Shown: one piece after another, positions 17,258 to 24,930 of the stretch
Numbering within the stretch: the stretch's first letter is position 1
How the letters are laid out: the number at the start of each line of letters is the position of its first letter
Assembly: GCF_013344685.1 (NCBI RefSeq)
Contig: NZ_CP050137.1
Coordinates: 3,589,001-3,653,000 of the forward strand
Source of the DNA: Sphingomonas sp. CL5.1
GTDB taxonomy: Bacteria; Pseudomonadota; Alphaproteobacteria; Sphingomonadales; Sphingomonadaceae
Direction: 5' to 3'
DNA length: 64,000 nt
Notes under the pieces: generated by a model
What the model was told of the DNA's origin: nothing
The model's database searches: none
What the model saw: the letters and a program-made list of their open reading frames with translations, nothing else
Program-made: the position numbers and the translations under genes

Positions 17258-19150
17258 TCAAAAGCGCGCCTTCACGCCGCCCGACACCAGCCGGCCGGGC
17301 GCGACATAGGACCAGACCTCCTCGTAGCGCTCGTCGAAGAGGTTGTCGGCGCGGACGAACAGCGTGAACTTCTCGCCGAGCCGGTATTCGGCATTGACGT
17401 TGACCACCGTATAGGGCGCCAGCCGCTCGAGCACCTGATAGGGCGGCGCGGGCGGAAAGGCATTGTCGAACTGGGAGCCGTTGTACCGCACGTTCAGGTT
17501 GAGGCGCAGCCGGTCGCCGGGCGCGCTCCAGTTGACGTTCGCGCTGGCGATGTTCCGGGCGCGGCGAACGGTTTGCGTGGGCGGCACGCCGTCGGTGCTG
17601 TCGAGATAGGTGTAGGCGGCGTCGATGGCCAGCCCGTCCGCCAGATGGATGTTGGCGAAAGCCTCCACGCCTTTCTGGTGCGCCCTGCCGGCGAGGTTGA
17701 CCGGGGTCGAAACCGGAAAGCCCATTGACGAGATCTTGTCGGTGAGGACATTCGAGAAATAGGTGGCGCCGATCAGGATCGCCTTGCCGAGCAGCTTCTG
17801 CTCGATGCCGGCCTCCCAGCCTTCCGACTTTTCCGGTCGCAGGCCCGGATTGGCGAGGAACGTGCCGGAATAGCCGAACAGCTCGAACTGCGTCGGATAC
17901 TGGATGCCGCTTCCGGCGGCGGCGCGCAGCCGCGTGCCGGTCGGGAAGCTGTGCGTCGCCTGCACCCTGTAGCTCGTGAAGCTCTTGAAGCGGTTGTTGC
18001 TGTCGTTGCGCACGGAAGCGCTGAAGGCGGTGTCCTCGTCGACGACGAGATCATAGACGCCGACGAGGCCGATCGTGTCGAGATCATGCCGGGCCGCGTC
18101 GTAAACCTGCTCGAACGTCTCGTGCTGGTAATCGACCGATGCCGTCAGCTTGTGCTTTATGTGATCGTCGCCGAACGCGATCGCCGTGACGAAGGCGGTT
18201 TTCACGCGCGTGCCCCGCGACGTGTAGGGCGACCCGAAGGAATAGGACGAGCTTCGCGCGTCCAGCCCCTCGACCGAGAGGTTGTTCGACCAGCGTCCGC
18301 CCAGCGCGTCGACCTGCAGCGCGAGCCGCCCGACGAGATTTTCGGCGGTGGCGTAATTGCCCGGCGTGTCGATCAGCGCGCCGTCGCTGTCGCTGCCGCT
18401 GTTGAAGTCGCTCCGGTTCCTGTTCCAGCGAACCACGCCGAACAGCCGGACGGTGTCGCTGAACGCATAATGCGCCTTGCCCGACAGGGTGTAGTTCCAA
18501 TAGCCCAGGTCGCGGGTGCCGGTCCTGGTGTCGGTCGTCCCGTCACTGTCGTACGCGGTGAAGCTCGCGATATAGTCCGCCTTTCCGCTCGATCCGCCGG
18601 CCTGGAGATTGCCGGAGAAGGTGTTGAACGAGCCATATTCCAGCCGCGCGCGCACGCCCGGCGAGGTCCTGCCGTCCGGGGTGAAATACTGGATCACGCC
18701 GCCGATCGCCTGCGATCCGTAAAGCGCGCTCTGCTGGCCGCGCAGCACCTCGACCCGCGCGCCGTCCTCGCCGAGCATCGTGGAGAAATCGGCCTCGCGC
18801 GAGACCGGGCTGGCGAGATCGATGCCGTCGACGAGGACCAGCGTGTGATTCGCCTCCGCGCCGCGCAGCCGGACCTGGGTGGTGCAGCCGAGGCAGCCCG
18901 AGCGGCTGACCTCGACGCCGGGCACGTCGCGCAGCACGTCGGCGAGCTGGCGCGTCCCGCGCTGCTCGAGATCGTCCGCGCTGAGGGTGGTGATCGAGCC
19001 GCCGATCAGGTCGCGCGGCACGCCCTCACCGATGATCGACGCCGTTACGACGACATCGTCCGTGCCTGCCCCCTCGGGAGATTGCGCCAGCGCCGCGGAA
19101 GGCGCCATCAGGCCCAATATACAAAGATAACCCGCTCCAGCTCTCGTCAT
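17258..19150 (-). CDS. TonB-dependent receptor with CxxC in the plug (HmuR/BtuB-like)
   Basis: The 630-residue protein has a signal peptide ending SAALAQ (about 1-23), a TonB-box-like DDVVVTAS near residue 31, a plug domain and a beta-barrel that closes with LVSGGVKARF, a proper C-terminal phenylalanine. The plug has an unusual SRSGCLGCTTQVRLRG with cysteines at 86 and 89, followed by the usual LVLVDGIDLASPV and VEVLRGQQSALYGSQAIGGVI. The CxxC in this place could form a disulfide or bind a metal. It is the first gene of the operon that ends with the CobN-like chelatase and the lipoprotein; 88 bp separate it from the next gene. The substrate is probably a tetrapyrrole or metal complex. Confidence 0.92.
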   Translation of the reverse strand: MTRAGAGYLCILGLMAPSAALAQSPEGAGTDDVVVTASIIGEGVPRDLIGGSITTLSADDLEQRGTRQLADVLRDVPGVEVSRSGCLGCTTQVRLRGAEANHTLVLVDGIDLASPVSREADFSTMLGEDGARVEVLRGQQSALYGSQAIGGVIQYFTPDGRTSPGVRARLEYGSFNTFSGNLQAGGSSGKADYIASFTAYDSDGTTDTRTGTRDLGYWNYTLSGKAHYAFSDTVRLFGVVRWNRNRSDFNSGSDSDGALIDTPGNYATAENLVGRLALQVDALGGRWSNNLSVEGLDARSSSYSFGSPYTSRGTRVKTAFVTAIAFGDDHIKHKLTASVDYQHETFEQVYDAARHDLDTIGLVGVYDLVVDEDTAFSASVRNDSNNRFKSFTSYRVQATHSFPTGTRLRAAAGSGIQYPTQFELFGYSGTFLANPGLRPEKSEGWEAGIEQKLLGKAILIGATYFSNVLTDKISSMGFPVSTPVNLAGRAHQKGVEAFANIHLADGLAIDAAYTYLDSTDGVPPTQTVRRARNIASANVNWSAPGDRLRLNLNVRYNGSQFDNAFPPAPPYQVLERLAPYTVVNVNAEYRLGEKFTLFVRADNLFDERYEEVWSYVAPGRLVSGGVKARF

Positions 19151-19224
19151 TCCGCCTTCGTCCCCTCGCTATCGCAGCGCGTTTTTCGCGTCGGGGGATG
19201 CTGGCGAATCGTTTGAATGCTATC

Positions 19225-19262
19225 CGGTTATTTACCGTTTCTGTAACCTTCGGGGAGGTTAC
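19225..19262. promoter_or_regulatory. Palindromes upstream of the chelatase-operon receptor
   Basis: Two dyads lie 75-112 bp upstream of the receptor start: CGGTTATTTACCG at 19225-19237 and a perfect 7-bp inverted repeat GTAACCT-6 nt-AGGTTAC at 19243-19262. The word CTGTAACC occurs at 19241-19248 and again at 19349-19356. Their closeness to the probable promoter of an uptake operon suggests an operator for a metal- or haem-responsive regulator. No regulator gene is linked. I do not see a Fur box or the conserved parts of a cobalamin riboswitch on the receptor strand. Confidence 0.35.
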
Positions 19263-19431
19263 CGCCCCGCCACGACGCCTGATGACGAGCCGGACCGTCG
19301 CGGCCGCGCGATCGGGAGCGAAAGGGGACGGGTGGGTATCGTTCGCAACTGTAACCCGCCTGTCCGCGCGGGCCGCCGCCCGCCAGGCCCCGGCTCATGC
19401 TCCGCCCCCATCGCGGGGCGCGTCGCACGGA

Positions 19432-20946
19432 TCAAGCCGCCGGTATCGCCGCGTCCGCTCCCTTTGGGCCGGCGGCGCGGCGCCGTCGTCCGGCCTCCGC
19501 CCGGCGCGCGCCAGCCGAGGGCGCGGCGGACCGCTCCACCGCCGCCCGCAACGCCTCGTAGCTTTCGCGCAGCGCCTCGGCATAGGCCTGCGGATCGGGC
19601 ATCATGTCGCGGTCGCTGGTGAAGCTGATCGCGATCGTGTCGCCGTAGCTGTAGACGGGATTGATCAGCCCCATGCCGTCGAACACCGGGCCGCTGCCGT
19701 ACATGCCGACCATTCTCGCGCCGCAGAAATAGAGCGGCACGCGGCTGCCCGGCACGTTGGTGACGACGCAATTATACGCCGGCGCATGGGCGTTCGCCGC
19801 CCCCAGCCGCGTGTAGAGCCGCGCGCCCAGCCCGGCCAGCGCGCTGGGCATGAGCTGCGAATAATCCGACAGGGTCTTGGCCCCGACGGCGTTGGTCATC
19901 GCCTTCGAATTGGCCGCCTCGTCATGCACGAAGCGCAGCCGTTCCAGCGCATCCTTGATCTGCGTGCCGAGGCCGACCGTCATGGCGGAGACGAGGTTGC
20001 CCATCGCGGCCTTCTCCCCTTCCTGCCGGATCGAGATCGGGGCCATCGCGGTGAGCGTTTCCTTCGGCAGCTCGCCCTTCGCCTGGAGATAGCGGCGCAG
20101 CCCCCCGCCGACGATCGACAGCACCACGTCATTGACGGTCGCGTCGGGCACCGCCTCCTTCATGGCGCGGATCTCCCTGAGCGGGAAAGACACCGCATCC
20201 CACACGCGATGCGCGCCGACCTTGCCGTTGAAGCGCGTCCTGGGCGCGGGCCGGGTGCTGCGCAGCGAGACGTCGCCCTTCCCCACCTGCGCCGCGAGCC
20301 GCCCCATGCCGGGCAGCGAGCGGCCGATCGTCTCCATCACCCGCATCGGCTGGACGAGGCTGTTGAAATAGCTGCGCGCGAGCAGGTCCGCGACGTGCGG
20401 CATGTTCTCCGCCTCCCACGGATCGTCGCCCGGCGGCGGCGCGACGTCCGCCGAGATCGAATGGACGGCGGCCGACATCTCGACGCCGGACATGCCGTCG
20501 ATCGCCGCGTGATGCACCTTGCAGACCAGCGCGAAGCATCCCGGCGGCAGGCCGGCGATATTGTCCAGCCCCTCGATCACGGTGAATTCCCAGAGCGGCT
20601 TGGTCAGGTCCATCGGCCGCGAGTGGAGCCGCGCCGCCTGGATGCAGAGCTGGCGCCAGTCGCCCGGCCTGGGCAGGGCGATGTGGCGGACGTGGAATTC
20701 CAGATCGAATTCCGGGTCCTCGATCCAATAGGGATGGTCGAGATCGAACGGCACCCGCACCAGCCGCTGCCGGAACGAGCGCGCGCCGCGCAATCGCGCC
20801 TCGATGAAGGCGAGGATATCCTTGAACCGCACGAACCCGCCCGGCGCGGTGGACGGATCATAGATCGCGACCGAGCCGATGTGCATCGGCGTGTGCGGCG
20901 TTTCCAGATATACGAACGAGGCGTCCATCGCGGATAGTTGCTGCAT
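19432..20946 (-). CDS. Wax ester synthase / diacylglycerol acyltransferase (WS/DGAT) family protein
   Basis: The 504-residue protein starts MQQLSAMDASFVYLETPHTP, the normal WS/DGAT opening, and has the catalytic HHxxxDG motif as KVHHAAIDGMSG at about residue 144. Further family marks are PLWEFTVIEGL, the NDVVLSIVGGGLRRYL helix and the C-terminal NVPGSRVPLYFCGA and PVYSYGDTIAISFTSD. The enzyme joins acyl-CoA to a fatty alcohol or diacylglycerol, producing storage lipid, usually at the inner membrane face. The last 60 residues are Ala/Arg-rich and poorly conserved. An open frame upstream of ATG 20946 has no family resemblance. It is divergent from the ECF41 operon and not obviously linked to it. 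Confidence 0.9.
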   Translation of the reverse strand: MQQLSAMDASFVYLETPHTPMHIGSVAIYDPSTAPGGFVRFKDILAFIEARLRGARSFRQRLVRVPFDLDHPYWIEDPEFDLEFHVRHIALPRPGDWRQLCIQAARLHSRPMDLTKPLWEFTVIEGLDNIAGLPPGCFALVCKVHHAAIDGMSGVEMSAAVHSISADVAPPPGDDPWEAENMPHVADLLARSYFNSLVQPMRVMETIGRSLPGMGRLAAQVGKGDVSLRSTRPAPRTRFNGKVGAHRVWDAVSFPLREIRAMKEAVPDATVNDVVLSIVGGGLRRYLQAKGELPKETLTAMAPISIRQEGEKAAMGNLVSAMTVGLGTQIKDALERLRFVHDEAANSKAMTNAVGAKTLSDYSQLMPSALAGLGARLYTRLGAANAHAPAYNCVVTNVPGSRVPLYFCGARMVGMYGSGPVFDGMGLINPVYSYGDTIAISFTSDRDMMPDPQAYAEALRESYEALRAAVERSAAPSAGARRAEAGRRRRAAGPKGADAAIPAA

Positions 20947-21093
20947 CCGTCCCTCTCCCTCGGGCGACGGGCGCTGCGTCGCCACCCCGCGATGCTGGAC
21001 CGCCCGCCCCGGCGGCGCAAGCGATAAAGCGGGCCGGCACAATGGGCCTGACATGCGGATTCGGCACGCCAGCCGGAAATTTCCGTGCCGGCA

Positions 21094-21120
21094 TGTCACA
21101 TATCGGCTCGCTGCCTCGTC
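21094..21120 (+). promoter_or_regulatory. ECF41-type promoter of the CMD-sigma operon
   Basis: TGTCACA at 21094-21100 is followed after 16 bases by CGTC at 21117-21120. This is the promoter form described for ECF41 sigma factors (TGTCACA in the -35 and CGTC in the -10 region). It lies 34 bases before the start of the carboxymuconolactone decarboxylase gene, whose downstream partner is an ECF41 sigma factor, so the operon is probably autoregulated. Confidence 0.8.
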
Positions 21121-21154
21121 AAGCCTTCGTAACCCCGACGAAAGGAACGCGACC

Positions 21155-21610
21155 ATGACCGCCCGCCTCGATCCCTATGCCGCCGCGCCTGCGTTGCTGA
21201 AGGCATGGCTGGACTTTTCCAATCAGGTCACCGCGAGCGGCTTGGAAAAGCCGCTGCTCGAGCTGGTGAAGATCCGCGCGTCGCAGATCAACGGCTGCGC
21301 CAACTGCCTCAACATGCACACCTATGAAGCGCGGCAGGCTGGCGAGACCGAGCAGCGCATCGCGGTGCTGGCGGCATGGCACGAGGCCCCCTGCTACACC
21401 GACCGCGAGCGCGCCGCCCTCGCCTGGACCGATCATCTGACGCTGGTTGCCGACCGGCGCGCGCCGCAGCATGTCTATGACGCGCTGGATGCGCAGTTCG
21501 GCAAGGAGGAACAGGTCCACCTGACCATGATGATCAACGTCATCAACGGCTGGAACCGGCTGGCGGTCGGCTTCGACCTGTACGCGCCGGAACTGGGCTG
21601 GAGGCAATGA
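21155..21610 (+). CDS. Carboxymuconolactone decarboxylase / AhpD-like protein
   Basis: The 151-residue protein has the AhpD-like core with the CxxC plus histidine site: NGCANCLNMHTYEAR, C48, C51 and H55. These residues support a thiol-dependent peroxidase or related redox role rather than aromatic decarboxylation. The downstream helices (ERAALAWTDHLTLVADR, VHLTMMINVINGWNRLAVGF) are typical of the family. The start at ATG 21155 follows AAAGGAACGCGACC, a fair ribosome site. Its stop overlaps the start of the ECF41 sigma gene as ATGA. Carboxymuconolactone decarboxylase homologues are among the standard neighbours and targets of ECF41 sigma factors. Confidence 0.9.
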   Translation: MTARLDPYAAAPALLKAWLDFSNQVTASGLEKPLLELVKIRASQINGCANCLNMHTYEARQAGETEQRIAVLAAWHEAPCYTDRERAALAWTDHLTLVADRRAPQHVYDALDAQFGKEEQVHLTMMINVINGWNRLAVGFDLYAPELGWRQ

Positions 21611-22461
21611 GCGACGCCGCCGCCACTTTCGACGCGCTGCGGCCGCCGCTGCTGCGCGTCGCCTATCGCATGCTCGGGTCGATGGCCGATGCGGAGGACG
21701 TGGTGCAGGACGCATGGCTGCGCTGGGCGGACGCCGACCGGCAAGCGGTGCGCGTGCCGGAGGCGTTCCTCCGCCGCGTCGTCACCCGATTGTGCCTCGA
21801 TCAGCTCAAGTCCGCGCGGATGCGGCGCGAGGCATATGTCGGCCCGTGGCTGCCCGATCCGGTGGTGGAGCCGGACGCGGTGGAGGACGTCACCCTGCCG
21901 CTGATGCTGGCGCTGGAGCGGCTCTCCCCGCTCGAACGCGCGGCGTTCCTGCTCCACGACGTGTTCGGCGAGAGCTTCGACGATGTCGCGGAAAGCCTCG
22001 GGCGCGATTCCGCGGCGTGCCGCCAGCTCGCCGCCCGCGCCCGCGAACATGTCCGCGCCGGAAAGCCGCGCTTCCCGGTCGAGCGCGCGCACGGGCTGGA
22101 GATCGCGCGGGCCTTCTTCGCCGCCTCGCGCGGCGGGGTGATCGGCCGGCTGGGCGAGATGCTGGCGGAGGATGTCAGCCTCTATTCGGACGGCGGCGGC
22201 AAGCGCCCGGCGGCGGCCCGCGTCATGCTCGGCTGGGGCGAGGTTACGCGCACCTTCGCCGCGATCGCCCGCCTCGCGCGGGGGCGGACGGGCGAGCTGG
22301 TCCGCTATGCCTATGTCAACGGCCTGCCCGGCTTCATCACGCGCGAGCCGGACGGCATCCTCCAGACCACCGCGCTGCTGATCGAGAACGACCGGGTCAG
22401 GGCGATCTACGTGATGCGCAACCCCGACAAGCTGCGCCATCTGGAAGAGCGGCTGAATTAG
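21607..22461 (+). CDS. sigJ: ECF41-family RNA polymerase sigma factor (SigJ-like) with SnoaL-like C-terminal domain
   Basis: The 284-residue protein has sigma2 (residues about 10-75, YRMLGSMADAEDVVQDAWLRW), sigma4 (about 105-155) and a C-terminal SnoaL/NTF2-like domain. All three ECF41 hallmark motifs are visible: WLPDPV at 81-86 between sigma2 and sigma4, DGGGK at 195-199, and NPDKL at 272-276 near the end. In this group the C-terminal domain acts as a built-in regulator in place of a separate anti-sigma factor, and indeed no anti-sigma gene is adjacent. It is coupled to the upstream AhpD-like gene and an ECF41-type promoter precedes the pair. Confidence 0.95.
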   Translation: MSDAAATFDALRPPLLRVAYRMLGSMADAEDVVQDAWLRWADADRQAVRVPEAFLRRVVTRLCLDQLKSARMRREAYVGPWLPDPVVEPDAVEDVTLPLMLALERLSPLERAAFLLHDVFGESFDDVAESLGRDSAACRQLAARAREHVRAGKPRFPVERAHGLEIARAFFAASRGGVIGRLGEMLAEDVSLYSDGGGKRPAAARVMLGWGEVTRTFAAIARLARGRTGELVRYAYVNGLPGFITREPDGILQTTALLIENDRVRAIYVMRNPDKLRHLEERLN

Positions 22462-22470
22462 GTGCAAGCC

Positions 22471-23085
22471 ATGCCGATGACGACCCACGGATGCGGCTCC
22501 CAGTTGAGCGTGGCGCGGCTTCTGCCGGCCGCGCGGCGCGTGGCGACGCCGTGGAAGAACGGCGGCGGCAGCACGTCGGAGGTGATCGCCTGCCCGGCGG
22601 GGGCCGACATGGAATCCTTCCTGTGGCGGCTCAGCATCGCCGAGGTCGGGACGAGCGGCCCGTTCTCGCACTTCGCGGGAATCGACCGCACGCTCGCGAT
22701 CGTCGCGGGCGAGCTGGAGCTGGCGATCGAGGGGAATCCCGCACCGGTCCAGCTGGATCGCCACTCGCCGCCATTCCCCTTTTCCGGCGAGGCGCCCGTC
22801 ATCGGGACGCCGGTGGCGGGGCCGGTCACGGACCTGAACGCGATGGTGCGGCGCGGTCGATTCCGCGCGGAGATGACGCCCCTGTCCGGCGGCGAATCGC
22901 TGGAAGCCGATGGCGGCACGATCGTGATCGTGGCCCTCGCCACCGTGGAATTGTCGCATGACGGGCGGACATGGCGGCTCGACCGGCTCGACGCTTTCTT
23001 CGCCTCCGCCGGTACGATCCGGATCGGCCGGGCCGGCGGATCGGAGCGCCTCGGCCATGCGGTCCGCTTCATCGCCACGGATTGA
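22471..23085 (+). CDS. HutD/Ves family protein
   Basis: The 204-residue protein has the bicupin HutD/Ves layout: TPWKNGGGSTSEVI near the start, FLWRLSIAEVGTSGPFSHFAGIDRTLAIVAGELEL, and PVTDLNAMVRRGRFRAEMTPL in the second half. Members occur with histidine utilisation genes or as environmental stress proteins; the biochemical role is not settled. I chose ATG 22471, which has AGGTG six bases upstream; a GTG at 22462, directly behind the sigma-factor stop, and an ATG at 22477 are alternatives. It follows the ECF41 gene at a few bases and could be read from the same transcript. No hut genes lie nearby. Confidence 0.85.
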   Translation: MPMTTHGCGSQLSVARLLPAARRVATPWKNGGGSTSEVIACPAGADMESFLWRLSIAEVGTSGPFSHFAGIDRTLAIVAGELELAIEGNPAPVQLDRHSPPFPFSGEAPVIGTPVAGPVTDLNAMVRRGRFRAEMTPLSGGESLEADGGTIVIVALATVELSHDGRTWRLDRLDAFFASAGTIRIGRAGGSERLGHAVRFIATD

Positions 23086-23171
23086 GCCGAAACCGGCACG
23101 CCTCACGCGCGTTCCTCGACGATCGACCCGGGCTGCCGTTGCGCGTCAGCCGTCACGCGAGAGGAATGCGG

Positions 23172-24422
23172 ATGAGTCTGACGGATCGTCTCAAGCGGCT
23201 CGGCCCCGGTCTGGTCACTGGCGCCGCCGACGACGATCCGAGCGGCATCGCCACCTATTCGCAGGCCGGCGCGCAATTCGGCACCGGGCTGATGTGGACC
23301 ATGACGCTGGCCTATCCGCTGATGGTCGCGGTCCAGCTCGCCAGCGCGCGGGTCGGGCGCGTCACCGGCGACGGGCTGGCGCGCGGCCTGAAGCAGGTGA
23401 TGCCGCGCTGGCTGGTGATCGCGCTGATCGCGCTGCTGTTCGTCGCGAACACGATCAACATCGGCGCCGATCTCGCGGCGATGGGCGAGGCCTCCGCGCT
23501 GGTCGTCGGCGGCGGCTCGCACGTCTTCACGATCGGCTTCGCGCTGCTCTCGCTGATCCTGCAAATGTATGTACCCTATCATCGCTACTCATCGTGGCTG
23601 AAGTGGCTCACGCTGGTGCTGCTCGCCTATGTGGCGCTGCTGCTGATCGTGAAGGTGGACTGGGTTGCCGCCGCGCACGGGATGGTGATCCCCTCGATCA
23701 CCGGCCGTGGCGCGGTCACCACGATCGTCGCGATCTTCGGCACCACGATCAGCCCGTACCTGTTCTTCTGGCAGGCGGCGCAGGAGGTGGAGGAGTTGGA
23801 CCAGGTCGAGGAACGCGAGCCGCTGACCGAGAAGCGCGCGCAGGCGGACGACGCGCTCCGGCGCATCCGGTGGGACACGCTGGCGGGGATGGCGGTGTCG
23901 AACATCGTCGCGCTCGCCATCATCCTCGGCACGGCGACGACATTGCACGCCGCCGGCAAGACCGACATCCAGAGCGCGTCGGACGCGGCGCAGGCGCTGA
24001 AGCCGCTCGCCGGCAGCCTCGCCTTCATCACCTTCAGCCTCGGGATCATCGGCACCGGGCTGCTCGCCGTGCCGGTGCTCGCGGGATCGTCCGGCTATGC
24101 GGTGTGCGAGATCGGCGGCTGGCGCGCCAGCCTGGAGCACAAGCCGCGCCGCGCGATCATCTTCTATTCGGTGATCGCGCTCGGCATGGCGCTCGGCGTC
24201 GCGATCGACTGGTCGCCGATCAACCCGATGAAGGCGCTGTTCTGGAGCGCGGTCATCAACGGGGTGGCGGCGGTGCCGATCATGGTGGGCCTGATGCTGG
24301 TCGTTTCGCGGCGCGACATCATGAAGGAATTCGTCGCTCCGCCATCGCTGCGCTTCTTCGGCTGGCTGGCGACGCTGGTGATGGGCGTGGCGGCGATCGC
24401 GATGATCGCCCTGCCGGACTGA
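23172..24422 (+). CDS. NRAMP-related divalent metal transporter with altered metal-site motifs
   Basis: The 416-residue protein has about eleven membrane helices and overall NRAMP/SLC11 resemblance (GPGLVTGAADDDPSGIATYSQAG at the start). In helix one the canonical DPGN is DPSG (residues 22-25), and in helix six the canonical MPH is missing: the matching stretch reads GTTISPYLFFWQAAQEVEE near residue 190. These are the residues that hold Mn2+/Fe2+ in MntH-type proteins, so this copy belongs to a divergent branch whose substrate may differ, for example Mg2+ as in NRAMP-related magnesium transporters. ATG 23172 has AGAGGA six bases upstream; ATG 23166 is too close to it. It is followed after 14 bp by a broken DUF421 gene. 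Confidence 0.85.
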   Translation: MSLTDRLKRLGPGLVTGAADDDPSGIATYSQAGAQFGTGLMWTMTLAYPLMVAVQLASARVGRVTGDGLARGLKQVMPRWLVIALIALLFVANTINIGADLAAMGEASALVVGGGSHVFTIGFALLSLILQMYVPYHRYSSWLKWLTLVLLAYVALLLIVKVDWVAAAHGMVIPSITGRGAVTTIVAIFGTTISPYLFFWQAAQEVEELDQVEEREPLTEKRAQADDALRRIRWDTLAGMAVSNIVALAIILGTATTLHAAGKTDIQSASDAAQALKPLAGSLAFITFSLGIIGTGLLAVPVLAGSSGYAVCEIGGWRASLEHKPRRAIIFYSVIALGMALGVAIDWSPINPMKALFWSAVINGVAAVPIMVGLMLVVSRRDIMKEFVAPPSLRFFGWLATLVMGVAAIAMIALPD

Positions 24423-24436
24423 CACGGGGCGACCGC

Positions 24437-24927
24437 ATGACGTGGCTGCACCAGATCATCGGCCCCGACGACGGCACCGCCTCGATCGCGCAATTCTGCG
24501 CCCGCGCCGCGATCCTGTTCGCCTATGGCCTGCTGTGCATCAGGATCGCCGGGCGGCGCACCTTCTCCGACCTCAGCCCGCTCGACATCATCGTGTCGAT
24601 CGTCGTGGGATCGAACATCAGCCGCACGATGACCGGGCGCGCGCCGTTCGTGCCGACGCTCGCCGCGACGCTCGTGCTGGTGCTGCTGCACCGGCTGGTG
24701 GTGATGCGACGGTGCGGTCGAACCTCCTGTCGCTGTTCGCCAAGGGCCGGCCGGCGGTGCTGATTCGCGACGGCAAGGTCTTTCGCAAGGCGATGCTGCG
24801 GCACGGGATCAGCGAGCAGGACCTGATGGAGGGGCTGCGCATGGAACAGGTCGACAAGATCGGCGATGTCGCGCTCGCCACGATGGAGCGCGGCGGGAAG
24901 ATCAGCGTCGTTCCGAAGGAAGGCTGA
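24437..24927 (+). pseudogene. DUF421 (YetF-like) membrane protein gene with a frameshift
   Basis: From ATG 24437 one frame encodes the N-terminal membrane part of a DUF421 protein (FAYGLLCIRIAGRRTFSDLS, then SPLDIIVSIVVGSNISRTMTG and helices to LVLLHRLVVM). The C-terminal domain (TVRSNLLSLFAKGRPAVLIR, then KAMLRHGISEQDLMEGLRME, ending GGKISVVPKEG) continues in a different frame to the stop at 24925-24927. One missing base after about 24706 explains this: with one extra G the reading would be LHRLVVMATVRSNLL, which is uninterrupted and family-like, for a 163-residue product. Either a recent inactivating deletion or a sequencing error is possible, since both halves look otherwise undamaged. Confidence 0.82.
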
Positions 24928-24930
24928 GCG

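Noticed and set aside
19344..19354. CGCAACTGTAA, a word found in cobalamin riboswitch cores
   Set aside because: It is on the plus strand, opposite to the receptor gene, and the conserved B12-box and GCCACTG parts are missing on both strands.
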